Below are positions 56,660 to 64,000 of a stretch of 64,000 nucleotides of DNA, in pieces. The notes beneath the pieces were generated by a model, which made no database searches, was not told the origin of the DNA, and saw only the letters and a program-made list of their open reading frames with translations. How positions within the stretch are numbered: the first letter of the stretch is position 1; each line of letters begins with the position of its first letter. The stretch lies in contig NZ_PKFQ01000001.1 in the NCBI RefSeq assembly GCF_002939475.1, positions 2,170,001 through 2,234,000 on the forward strand. The letters run 5' to 3'. Origin of the DNA: Streptomyces cinnamoneus. GTDB taxonomy: Bacteria > Actinomycetota > Actinomycetes > Streptomycetales > Streptomycetaceae. Position numbers and translations under genes: made by a program.

Positions 56660-56958
56660 GCGACGAGCTCAGGACCACGGTGGAGCACATCGACGACGCG
56701 GGCAAGGGATTCCACCGCGAGGCGATCCACCTCGGCGAGTTCAAGCACCTCGCCTCGCCGGCGACTCCCGGCGTGGGGGATCTCGCGTTGAGCTCGGCCC
56801 TGGTACAGCTCAGCGACGCGTTCGGCATCGCCCACGAGCTGCTCACCGGCCTGGTGGACCGCCACGGCACCAGTCTGCGGGGCGCGGCGGCCGACTACCA
56901 GGACCAGGACGTGGACATCGAGACCCTGTTCCGGGACATGATGGGCAAGGCCAAGTGA
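56656..56958 (+). CDS. Small helical type VII partner protein with YxxxD tail
   Basis: 100 residues, almost entirely alpha-helical with a central break (SPATPGVG), like the helical hairpin of ESX/WXG100 proteins but without a WXG turn. The C-terminus has YQDQD, a YxxxD/E type VII secretion signal, followed by a short helix. It is coupled to the genes on both sides (ATGA upstream, GTGA downstream). It probably pairs with the larger WXG protein and guides it to the secretion machine. Confidence 0.72.
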   Translation: MSDELRTTVEHIDDAGKGFHREAIHLGEFKHLASPATPGVGDLALSSALVQLSDAFGIAHELLTGLVDRHGTSLRGAAADYQDQDVDIETLFRDMMGKAK

Positions 56959-58226
56959 TCGACGACGACGTAGCAGGCCTCAACGCTGTCGCCACGGATT
57001 ACACATCGGCCGTCGGGAAGTACGACTCCACCTCCCGGGCCCTCAACAGGAAAGTGAACGCCGTCGTTCACGAGGCGGGCTGGAGCGGTGAAGGAGCCGA
57101 AGCCTTCCAGACGGTGTGGGCGAACGACGGCACGGTCGCGGCGGCGATTTCGGAAGCGATGTCGCAGGTCTCCGACATCGTCAGCGTCCTGGCGGAAGAG
57201 CTGGCCGCTGCCAGGGGGGATCTGGGCGACGCCCAGGACACCGCCCGCGCGGCCGGCCTTACCCTCGACAGCCAAGGTGGTGCTGAGGGCAAGGCCGACC
57301 GGCAGGCAGCATTGGACGCGTACCGGAAGGGTCGGGACGCGGCGCTGGGGCGGGCGCAGAACGCCCGCGAGTTGGCGACGCGGAGTCTGAACTCGGTTCT
57401 CGACCAGATCCTCAACAAGGGCGACGCGAAGGTTTACAACGGTGCGGACGCATGCACGCTCGCCGAGGTGCTGCGGGGGCTCTACACCACGCCCGCCGCG
57501 CTCAGCCAGGAGAGCGCGAAGAAGCTGGCCCGGCTGCGACAAGGCGCCAAGGACCTGAAGCGCGGTCACAACAAGCTGCCCCGGGGCAGTGACGCGTGGA
57601 ACGAGCGGCTGCAGCAGCGTCGCGCGGCCCGGGCCGCATTGAGCGAACAGCGCCTCCGAACCGCCTCCGTCGAGGGATGGCGGAGCAGGGTGAAAGGCAG
57701 CGGCGCGGCGCGGGTCACCATCGGGGACATCGCGGAGGACTACCGCGTCCGGGGGGTGGGAGCGGTGGGCAAGCTGGGCGCGGCCAGCGCAGGTCTGACC
57801 GGGGCCATGGTCGGCTTGCAGATGTACGACGACCGCAGGACGAGGGGGTGGTCGTACGGTGAGGCGTTTACACGCGACGCGGCGCCCGCGGCGGCGGGCA
57901 TGGCAATCGGCACGGCTGTGGAGGGCGGGATCGTCGGGGCGTCGGCGGCCAACCCCGTTGTCGCACTCGGGGTCGTGAGTGGTGTCGTCGTCGGCTACGG
58001 TGTGGGCACCCTCGGCTACGAGCTCACCCATAACGCTCATTGGGGTAGCAATATCCACAAGTACGGTGTTGTCGATGGCATCGGGCACAGTCTTGCTCAG
58101 GCAGGCGGAGAATGGGTGAAGAACGACCTTGAAGGTATGAAGGATAGGGGCGTGGAAACGGCAAAAAAGGTGGGGAGCGGCATCAAGAGCGGTGCCGAGA
58201 ACGTGTGGCATGGCCTCTTTGACTAG
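56955..58226 (+). CDS. WXG-domain protein with glycine-zipper C-terminus, candidate T7SS toxin
   Basis: 423 residues. Residues 1-100 form a WXG helical hairpin (turn Trp43-Ser-Gly45 in AGWSGEGAEAF). A helical, basic middle (about 110-270) follows. Residues 310-357 are hydrophobic and Gly-rich, with Gly339, 343, 347 and 351 spaced exactly four apart (GxxxGxxxGxxxG). The last 66 residues are hydrophilic. The layout matches LXG/WXG effectors that permeabilise membranes, such as streptococcal TelE. By hand count 24 of the last 66 codons end in A or T, unlike the rest. GTG start overlaps the previous stop. Confidence 0.75.
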   Translation: MIDDDVAGLNAVATDYTSAVGKYDSTSRALNRKVNAVVHEAGWSGEGAEAFQTVWANDGTVAAAISEAMSQVSDIVSVLAEELAAARGDLGDAQDTARAAGLTLDSQGGAEGKADRQAALDAYRKGRDAALGRAQNARELATRSLNSVLDQILNKGDAKVYNGADACTLAEVLRGLYTTPAALSQESAKKLARLRQGAKDLKRGHNKLPRGSDAWNERLQQRRAARAALSEQRLRTASVEGWRSRVKGSGAARVTIGDIAEDYRVRGVGAVGKLGAASAGLTGAMVGLQMYDDRRTRGWSYGEAFTRDAAPAAAGMAIGTAVEGGIVGASAANPVVALGVVSGVVVGYGVGTLGYELTHNAHWGSNIHKYGVVDGIGHSLAQAGGEWVKNDLEGMKDRGVETAKKVGSGIKSGAENVWHGLFD

Positions 58227-58722
58227 GCAGCGCTTCAAGGAGCACCCGCCACACGCCTTGCCGCCGCGGCCCCTGCAATTCGTGGGACTCACGTGGGTGG
58301 ACCGGGGCCCGGCCTACTGGCTGCGCCGAGCCGGGACGACGCTCTTCTGGTTCCTCGCCGCAGCAGTGACAGGCGCGATGGCCGTGGCCGTCATCGTGAC
58401 GTCCATCCCGGACGGGACCACTGTCCTGGCCGTCGCCCTGGGTGTGTACGCCCTGCTCTGTGGCGGCGCGGCCTGCATCGTCACCAGGCACATCCACACC
58501 GTCGACCGGTTCGGCACCACAGGAGCCGGGAGCAGGGAGCAGGCCGGCCTCGACGGGCGCAGGAGTGTGGTCGCGAGGGCGGCCACTGCCCTGACCCCGG
58601 TGTTCATGGTCCTCGCCATCCCTCTCGCGCTCGGCGCTGTTCTGCCCTTCTTCATCCGCAGCTTCGGCCGCTACTCCGTGGGCGAGCGCTACGAACGCCG
58701 GCGCGCCGGGCTGAGCGCCTGA
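58210..58722 (+). CDS. Three-helix membrane protein, candidate immunity protein
   Basis: 170 residues. Two adjacent membrane helices (about 45-65 and 72-95), a hydrophilic loop, a third helix (about 130-155), and a basic C-terminus. It starts inside the end of the WXG gene (17-nt overlap), so the two are made together. Membrane immunity proteins encoded directly downstream are the rule for pore-forming type VII effectors. No homology is recognised; the immunity role is inferred. Confidence 0.7.
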   Translation: MASLTRQRFKEHPPHALPPRPLQFVGLTWVDRGPAYWLRRAGTTLFWFLAAAVTGAMAVAVIVTSIPDGTTVLAVALGVYALLCGGAACIVTRHIHTVDRFGTTGAGSREQAGLDGRRSVVARAATALTPVFMVLAIPLALGAVLPFFIRSFGRYSVGERYERRRAGLSA

Positions 58723-58747
58723 GAACCGACAGGGCTGGATCTCCGAC

Positions 58748-59338
58748 ATGGCTCATCGCTCGCGCCCACAGCGCGTTCACGTGACACCCGCCGCACCGCC
58801 CGGGAAGGGAGCCCCGGGTGCGGCCATGCGGTTCGGCGGTGCCCTGCTCGTCCTGGGCGGGCTGGTGCTCGGGACGTTCGGAGCGGGCGTCTCCGCCTAC
58901 TCGTCCGGGGCGTTGGGGACGCGCGGGACCTTCACCGTCGAGCGGTGCGAGCACCGGTCGACGACGCAGCGCGGCGGCGGGCGGGGCGCGGACGGCGTCG
59001 ACTGCACCGGCTCCTTCCGCCCGGCGGGCGGCGGCGGGGCGCGGCAGGGGCTCAGCGTCGACCGCGAGTACGAGGCGGGGCGGCGCGTCGACGTCTCGTG
59101 CGCTTTCGCCGACACCTGCTACGAGATCGACCGTGTCAACGCGAGCGGCTGGTTCGCCGGATTCCTCGCCGCCCTGGCGATGGTGTGCCTCGGCGGACCG
59201 GGGGTGGTCCGCGGTGCCACGTGGCGGACGGAGAGGTACGAGCGTGGACGGGCGATCCAGCGGCGCCTGGTCAAGGGGCTCCTGTGGCCGGCCGCCGGCC
59301 TTCTCGCCGGGTGCGTGCTGTTGCGGCTCGCCCTTTGA
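58748..59338 (+). CDS. Two-helix membrane protein with Cys-containing outer loop
   Basis: 196 residues: a disordered basic N-terminus, membrane helix (about 28-50), an extracytoplasmic domain of about 80 residues with four cysteines (two disulfides possible) and a beta-rich pattern, then a second helical pair (about 133-150 and 175-195). Not recognised. It lies 25 bp after the candidate immunity gene and may be part of the same unit. Confidence 0.65.
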   Translation: MAHRSRPQRVHVTPAAPPGKGAPGAAMRFGGALLVLGGLVLGTFGAGVSAYSSGALGTRGTFTVERCEHRSTTQRGGGRGADGVDCTGSFRPAGGGGARQGLSVDREYEAGRRVDVSCAFADTCYEIDRVNASGWFAGFLAALAMVCLGGPGVVRGATWRTERYERGRAIQRRLVKGLLWPAAGLLAGCVLLRLAL

Positions 59339-59360
59339 ACCGCTCCTGGCCGAAACGCTC

Positions 59361-60008
59361 CTAGCCGCTGACGCCCAGGAACCGCAGCACCGCCAGCACC
59401 CGGCGGTGGTCCGCCTCCGCCTTCGGCAGGTCGAGCTTCGCCAGGATGTTGTTGATGTGCTTCGCCACCGCGCTCTCGCTGACGACCAGTTGCTCCGCGA
59501 TGCCCGCGTTGGAGCGGCCCTCCGCCATGGAGGCGAGCACCTCGCGCTCGCGCGGCGTCAGGCGGTCCAGCGGGTCGCTGTGCCGGCGCGTCAGGAGCTG
59601 GGAGACCACCTGCGGGTCCAGTGCCGTGCCGCCCGCCGCCACGCGGCGCACCGCGTCGATGAACTCCTCGACGTCGGCGACCCGTTGCTTGAGGAGGTAG
59701 CCGAAGCCGGCCGTCTCCCCGGTCAGCAGGTCGGTGGCGTACCGCTCCTCCACGTACTGCGACAGCAGCAGTACCGCCGTCGCCGGGTGGCTCGCGCGGA
59801 GGGCGAGGGCCGCGCGGACGCCTTCGTCCGTGAAGCTCGGCGGCATGCGCACGTCGAGCACCGCCAGGTCCGGCTCGTGCAGGCGGGCCGCCGCCAGGAC
59901 GGCCTCCGCGTCGCCGGTCTCGGCGACCACCTCGAATCCGGCCGCCTCCAGGACCTTCACCAGGCCCACCCGGAGCAGGACGGAATCCTCGGCGATCACA
60001 GCGCGCAC
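59361..60008 (-). CDS. LuxR/NarL-family response regulator
   Basis: 215 residues; receiver with Asp52 (LAVLDVRMPP), conserved Lys in GYLLKQRVADVEEF, and LuxR helix-turn-helix (RLTPREREVLASMAEGRSN onward). The GTG start at 60008 overlaps the end of the kinase gene by 13 nt. Partner of the kinase just upstream; targets unknown. Confidence 0.94.
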   Translation of the reverse strand: MRAVIAEDSVLLRVGLVKVLEAAGFEVVAETGDAEAVLAAARLHEPDLAVLDVRMPPSFTDEGVRAALALRASHPATAVLLLSQYVEERYATDLLTGETAGFGYLLKQRVADVEEFIDAVRRVAAGGTALDPQVVSQLLTRRHSDPLDRLTPREREVLASMAEGRSNAGIAEQLVVSESAVAKHINNILAKLDLPKAEADHRRVLAVLRFLGVSG

Positions 60009-61195
60009 GGCAGCTCCACGGTCACAACGGTCGGGCCCCCCGCGGGGCTGCTGATCGAGAACGTGCCGTCGACCGACGCGACGCGCTTGGCCAGCCCGGC
60101 CAGCCCGGTGCCCCCCGTGAAGTCGGCCCCGCCCACGCCGTCGTCGGAGACGACGACGAGCAGTATGCCTCCCCGGCGTTCGACGCTGACGTCCGCCCTC
60201 GCCGCCTCCGCGTGCTTGACCACGTTGGCGAGCGCCTCGGAGACCACGAAGTAGGCGACGGCCTCGATGGCGGGCGCGGGCCGGGCGGGCAGGTCCACGC
60301 GTACGCCGACCGGCAGCGGCGCCCGGTCCGCGAGTCCCGACAGCGCCGCGTCCAGGCCGCGGTCCTCCAGCACGGCGGGGTGCAGGCCGCGCACGAGGTC
60401 GCTCAGCTCCTCGATCGCCTCCTTGGCCTCCCGGTGCGCGTCGTCGATCACCTTGCGCGCGTCGTCGGGCAGGTCGCCCAGCGTCACCTTCGCCAGGCCG
60501 AGGTTCACCGCCAGCGACACCAGCCGCTGCTGCGCGCCGTCGTGCAGGTCCCGCTCGATGCGGCGCCGTTCGGCGTCGGTCGCGGCGACGACCTCCGAGC
60601 GCCGGGCGGTGAGGTCCTCGACGCGCCGCGCGAGCTGTTCGGTGCGGCTGGGCCCGAGCCTCGCCCCGGCGACCCGCACGTCCAGCTCCTGGAGCGCGCT
60701 CGACAGCCACGCCGCCGCGTACAGCCCGGCGGCGCCGGCGACGGTGGCGTAGGCGGCCTGGGTGGTGTAGCCGGCCTGCCCCAGTCGCGTCTCGGGCGGC
60801 AGCACCCAGATCCAGACGTAGACGCTGGCGGCCGCGCCCGCCGCCGCCCACAGCGTCAGCACGCACGCGCCGCCCAGCGCCAGCAGCGGCCCGAACAGCA
60901 GGTGGTACGAGACCTGCCGCCAGGACCAACGGCGTCCCGGCGCCGGTATCCCCACGCCCCGGCGGCCGAGGAACCGCGCCCGCTGCATCCGGGTCAGCAC
61001 CGGCGTGGCCGCCCCGAGCACCGCGAACCCCGCCAGCAGGGCCAGCAGGCAGCTGAGCGCCCGGGTCGGCCCCCCGTCCAGCCACGGCACCGCCAGCACG
61101 AGGGCCGCGGCGAGCTGGACGAGGACGCCGGCGGCGAGGAAGGCGGCCGTGCGGCCGGCCCCGTCGAAGGGGCGCAGAAGGGGAGTGATTCGCAT
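59996..61195 (-). CDS. Sensor histidine kinase, NarL/DesK class
   Basis: 399 residues. Two membrane pairs in the N-terminal half (about residues 15-70 and 95-165) frame a short sensor region. RRRIERDLHDGAQQRL puts the phospho-His at 218. The HATPase domain has EALANVVKHAEA and GTGLAGLAKRV. ATG 61195 follows TACCGT by 7 nt with no ribosome site, suggesting a leaderless start. Forms an operon with the response regulator. Confidence 0.94.
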   Translation of the reverse strand: MRITPLLRPFDGAGRTAAFLAAGVLVQLAAALVLAVPWLDGGPTRALSCLLALLAGFAVLGAATPVLTRMQRARFLGRRGVGIPAPGRRWSWRQVSYHLLFGPLLALGGACVLTLWAAAGAAASVYVWIWVLPPETRLGQAGYTTQAAYATVAGAAGLYAAAWLSSALQELDVRVAGARLGPSRTEQLARRVEDLTARRSEVVAATDAERRRIERDLHDGAQQRLVSLAVNLGLAKVTLGDLPDDARKVIDDAHREAKEAIEELSDLVRGLHPAVLEDRGLDAALSGLADRAPLPVGVRVDLPARPAPAIEAVAYFVVSEALANVVKHAEAARADVSVERRGGILLVVVSDDGVGGADFTGGTGLAGLAKRVASVDGTFSISSPAGGPTVVTVELPCAL

Positions 61196-61324
61196 GGACG
61201 AAACGGTAGGCACCCAGGTGGGAGGGGTCGATGGCGGTGGTGCCCGGAGCGGGGCTGCAAGCAGTGCCACCCCTGGCGCGGTACGCGCGGACCCGACGCC
61301 CCGGAGGGGAAGGCCCGACCCAGA

Positions 61325-61366
61325 CCGAGGGCCCCGGCCCCGCGCGGCGGGAACCGGGGCCCTCGG
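61325..61366 (-). terminator. Hairpin terminator after glyS
   Basis: CCGAGGGCCCCGG (61325-61337) pairs with CCGGGGCCCTCGG (61354-61366), a perfect 13-bp stem with a 16-nt loop, 18 bp past the glyS stop. No T-tract. Confidence 0.85.
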
Positions 61367-61384
61367 CCCGTGAAGCGTCCGGGA

Positions 61385-62767
61385 TCAGCAGCCCAGCAGG
61401 CGGCTGGCCAGGTAGCCCTCGATCTGGTCGAGGGAGACGCGCTCCTGCTTCATCGTGTCGCGCTCGCGCACGGTGACGGCGTTGTCGTCCAGCGTGTCGA
61501 AGTCGACGGTGACGCAGAACGGCGTGCCGATCTCGTCCTGGCGACGGTAACGGCGGCCGATGGCGCCGGCGTCGTCGAACTCGATGTTCCAGTTCTTGCG
61601 CAGGTCCGCCGCCAGGCCCTTGGCCTTCGGGGAGAGCTGCGGGTTGCGGGACAGCGGCAGGACGGCGACCTTGACCGGGGCCAGGCGGGGGTCGAGGCGC
61701 ATGACGGTGCGCTTCTCCATCACGCCCTTGGCGTTGGGGGCCTCGTCCTCGACGTACGCGTCGAGCAGGAAGGCGAGCATGGCGCGGCCGACACCGGCGG
61801 CGGGCTCGATGACGTACGGGGTCCAGCGCTCGCCGGCCTCCTGGTCGAAGAACGACAGGTCCTGGCCGGACGCCTTGGCGTGGGCGCCGAGGTCGTAGTC
61901 GGTGCGGTTGGCGACGCCCTCGAGCTCGCCCCACTCGTTGCCGCCGAACTGGAAGCGGTACTCGATGTCAGCGGTGCGCTTGGAGTAGTGGGAGAGCTTC
62001 TCCTTCGGGTGCTCGTACCACCGCATGTTCTCCTCGCGCAGGCCGAGACCGGTGTACCAGTTCCAGCGCTGCTCCATCCAGTACTCCTGCCACTGCTCGT
62101 CCTCGCCCGGCTTGACGAAGAACTCCATCTCCATCTGCTCGAACTCGCGGGTGCGGAAGATGAAGTTGCCGGGCGTGATCTCGTTGCGGAAGGACTTGCC
62201 CATCTGCGCGATGCCGAAGGGCGGCTTCTTCCGCGAGGTCTGCTGGACCTGGGCGAAGTTGGTGAAGATGCCCTGGGCGGTCTCGGGGCGCAGGTAGGCG
62301 ACCGAGCCGGTGTCCTGGGTCGGGCCGAGGTGGGTGGAGAGCAGGCCGGAGAACTGCTTGGGCTCGGTGAACTGGCCCTTGTTGCCGCAGTTGGGGCAGT
62401 TGACGTCGGCGAGGCCGTTCTCGGGGAGCTTGCCGTGCTTGGCCTCGTACGCCTCCTCCAGGTGGTCGGCGCGGTAGCGCTTGTGGCAGGAGGTGCACTC
62501 GGTGAGCGGGTCGCTGAAGGTGGCGACGTGACCGGAAGCCACCCACACCTCGGAGGCCAGGATCACCGACGAGTCGATACCGACGACGTCCTCGCGCGAG
62601 GTGACCATGTAGCGCCACCACTGGCGCTTGAGGTTCTCCTTGAGCTCCACACCGAGCGGCCCGTAATCCCAGGCGGCGCGCTGGCCGCCGTAGATCTCAC
62701 TGCACGGATAGACGAAGCCACGGCGCTTGCTCAGGCTGACGATGGTGTCGATCTTGTCGGCGGCCAC
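61385..62767 (-). CDS. glyS: Glycyl-tRNA synthetase (single-chain alpha2 type)
   Basis: 460-residue class II synthetase. Motif 1 region, motif 2 ([20 protein letters not shown]) and motif 3 ([14 protein letters not shown]) are clear, and a zinc-finger insertion with CTSC and CPNC precedes motif 2. It charges tRNA-Gly and is essential. It ends at a strong terminator. Position next to znuA, and the fact that it is a zinc-containing synthetase, fit the conserved Streptomyces order. Confidence 0.97.
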   Translation of the reverse strand: MAADKIDTIVSLSKRRGFVYPCSEIYGGQRAAWDYGPLGVELKENLKRQWWRYMVTSREDVVGIDSSVILASEVWVASGHVATFSDPLTECTSCHKRYRADHLEEAYEAKHGKLPENGLADVNCPNCGNKGQFTEPKQFSGLLSTHLGPTQDTGSVAYLRPETAQGIFTNFAQVQQTSRKKPPFGIAQMGKSFRNEITPGNFIFRTREFEQMEMEFFVKPGEDEQWQEYWMEQRWNWYTGLGLREENMRWYEHPKEKLSHYSKRTADIEYRFQFGGNEWGELEGVANRTDYDLGAHAKASGQDLSFFDQEAGERWTPYVIEPAAGVGRAMLAFLLDAYVEDEAPNAKGVMEKRTVMRLDPRLAPVKVAVLPLSRNPQLSPKAKGLAADLRKNWNIEFDDAGAIGRRYRRQDEIGTPFCVTVDFDTLDDNAVTVRERDTMKQERVSLDQIEGYLASRLLGC

Positions 62768-62883
62768 GGTGCTCTCTTCATTGCGACGACGAACAGCGAA
62801 TGATTCAGGTTACCGGCGCCTACACCCTCCTCAGCAAATCGGCTCTGGCCTTGGCCTGACTCGTTCCCCGCCCCCCTCCTTGT

Positions 62884-62920
62884 TGACAATCGTTTCCACT
62901 TTTGTTGAAAATGAGTGTCA
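62884..62920 (+). promoter_or_regulatory. Two Zur boxes over the znuA promoter and start
   Basis: TGAAAATGAGTGTCA (62906-62920) matches the Streptomyces Zur consensus TGAAAATGATTTTCA at 13 of 15 positions. TGACAATCGTTTCCA (62884-62898) matches at 11 of 15, exactly 22 bp upstream. TTGACA (62883-62888) and GAAAAT (62907-62912) can serve as -35/-10, so Zur with zinc would block polymerase directly. Confidence 0.85.
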
Positions 62921-63933
62921 TGAACGTACGACCGATCCGCTCCCGCCGGACACCCGCCGCCGCCACCGCCCTGGCCGCCGTCCTCGGCCTGGTCACGCTG
63001 TCCGCCTGCGCGGTCGACGGGGGCTCCGGCCGCGACAAGGACGGGAAGCTGCGGGTCGTGGCGTCGTTCTACCCCATGGAGTTCCTGGCGAAGGAGATCG
63101 GCGGCGAGCACGTCGCCGTCACCGGTCTGACCAAGCCCGGCGTCGAGCCGCACGACATGGAGCTCACCGCCCGCCAGACCGGCTCCCTCGCCGACGCGGG
63201 CACGATCCTCTACCTCAAGGGCGTCCAGCCCGCCGTCGACAAGGCCGTCAAACAGTCCGGAAACAAGCACGCCGTGGACGCGGCCTCCCTCACCGCGCTG
63301 ACCAAGCACGGCGGCGAGGTCGACGGCCGCCACCACACCACCGGCGACAACGGCGCCGGGGACGGCCACGACGAGGACGAGGAGCACGGCGGCCACGAGC
63401 ACGAGGAGGGCGGCGCCGACCCCCACATATGGCTCGACCCCGTGAAGTACGCCGAGGTCGCCAGGGGCGTCGGCAAGGCCCTCGCCGACGCGGACCCCGG
63501 CCACGCGGCGGACTACGAGACCAACGCCCACGCGCTCATCGAGAAGCTGGGCGCGCTGAACACGAAGTTCGCCGATACCCTGAAGAACCGCGGCTCGGAC
63601 ACCTTCATCACCACCCACGCCGCCTTCGGCTACCTCGCGGACCGCTACGGACTGGTCGAAGAGGCCATCAGCGGCCTCGACCCGGAGTCCGAGCCCAGCG
63701 CCGCCCGGATGAAGGACCTGCACAAGCTCGCCGGGGAGCACCACGTCGGCACGGTCTTCTTCGAGACCCTCGCCAACCCCGGCACCGCCAAGACGTTCGC
63801 CCAGGACCTCGGCCTGAAGACCGACGTCCTCGATCCCCTTGAGGGGATCACCAAGGACTCCAGGGGCCGCGACTACTTCGGGGTCATGGAGGCCAACCTC
63901 ACCGCCCTGCAGAAGGCGCTCGGCACCAAGTGA
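62920..63933 (+). CDS. znuA: Zinc ABC transporter substrate-binding lipoprotein
   Basis: 337 residues. A signal sequence ends in TLSAC, so the protein is lipid-anchored outside. Metal ligands sit in GVEPHDMELTARQ, ADPHIWLDP and TTHAAFGYLADRYG. A His/Asp/Glu-rich loop (about residues 135-170) is the zinc-gathering loop typical of ZnuA. It delivers Zn(II) to ZnuBC. ATG 62920 is the first base after the promoter signals (leaderless); ATG 62911 is the alternative. znuC starts 20 bp after its stop. Confidence 0.94.
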   Translation: MNVRPIRSRRTPAAATALAAVLGLVTLSACAVDGGSGRDKDGKLRVVASFYPMEFLAKEIGGEHVAVTGLTKPGVEPHDMELTARQTGSLADAGTILYLKGVQPAVDKAVKQSGNKHAVDAASLTALTKHGGEVDGRHHTTGDNGAGDGHDEDEEHGGHEHEEGGADPHIWLDPVKYAEVARGVGKALADADPGHAADYETNAHALIEKLGALNTKFADTLKNRGSDTFITTHAAFGYLADRYGLVEEAISGLDPESEPSAARMKDLHKLAGEHHVGTVFFETLANPGTAKTFAQDLGLKTDVLDPLEGITKDSRGRDYFGVMEANLTALQKALGTK

Positions 63934-63953
63934 ACGCGCCCGAGGAGGCAAAC

Positions 63954-64000
63954 ATGGAGCAGCCCGTCATATCCGTGCGCGGCGCCACGGCGGCACTGGG
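63954..64000 (+). CDS. znuC: Zinc ABC transporter ATP-binding protein, 5' end only
   Basis: Starts at ATG 63954 with CGAGGAGG 6 nt upstream; the 15 residues seen (MEQPVISVRGATAAL) are a normal ABC-ATPase N-terminus. Identity rests on its place directly after znuA. Truncated by the window edge. Confidence 0.75.
   Translation, partial: MEQPVISVRGATAAL

Noticed and set aside
60212..62803. Long plus-strand frame antisense to the histidine kinase and glyS
   Set aside because: It crosses two well-supported genes and a terminator, and has no recognisable domain.

Overview
The window is very GC-rich, uses GTG and TTG starts freely, ends codons almost always in G or C, and carries actinobacterial core genes (fasR-fabD-fabH-acpP-fabF, an HrdA-like sigma factor with dnaG and dgt, pyruvate phosphate dikinase, single-chain glyS, znuA). 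This points to a chromosomal core region of Streptomyces or a close relative. I see no insertion sequence, prophage, CRISPR array, rRNA or large biosynthetic cluster. About 62 protein genes are called, two of them cut by the window edges, plus three tRNA genes.

Layout. 1-9.5 kb holds a drug efflux pump with a divergent TetR regulator, a secreted-type hydrolase, a DUF4429/SHOCT protein, a two-component system, a MerR/aldo-keto reductase pair with a textbook MerR operator, a serine hydrolase and a pirin. 9.6-14.6 kb is the FasR-controlled type II fatty acid synthase operon; stem-loops sit on both sides of acpP and a strong terminator closes it. 14.6-27 kb is a mixed run of oxidoreductases, a lipoprotein esterase, MgtC, a secreted pyroglutamyl-peptidase-like protein, two OsmC/Ohr peroxide proteins, an isochorismatase-like hydrolase, a class F sortase, thioredoxin and a phosphatase. 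27.1-27.6 kb carries one CAT-anticodon tRNA and two identical tRNA-Asn genes. 28-36 kb contains a sugar kinase and the minus-strand sigma/dnaG/acetyltransferase/ferredoxin reductase/dgt block. 36-47 kb is membrane and secreted proteins, an APC/KimA-like transporter and a large glycosyltransferase. 47-56 kb has ppdK, dusB, an MmyB-type regulator facing an MFS pump, and an aldo-keto reductase/TetR pair preceded by a 38-bp hairpin. 56.3-59.3 kb looks like a type VII secretion effector module. 59.3-64 kb has a second two-component system, glyS and the start of a Zur-controlled znuACB operon.

Most interesting points. (1) 56.4-59.3 kb: a small helical protein with a YxxxD tail, a WXG protein whose C-terminus carries a perfect GxxxGxxxGxxxG glycine zipper, and two membrane proteins. 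This resembles an effector, partner and immunity set of the pore-forming LXG/TelE type, with a sharp drop in third-position GC at the toxin tip. (2) The MerR operator at 8.0 kb has a second copy with the same 19-bp spacer geometry 7.5 kb away, in front of an unlinked reductase gene. (3) acpP is bracketed by stem-loops. (4) Three or four apparent enzymes lack a canonical catalytic residue. (5) At least 16 genes have a TAnnnT-like box only 6-9 nt before the start and no Shine-Dalgarno sequence, which predicts leaderless mRNAs.
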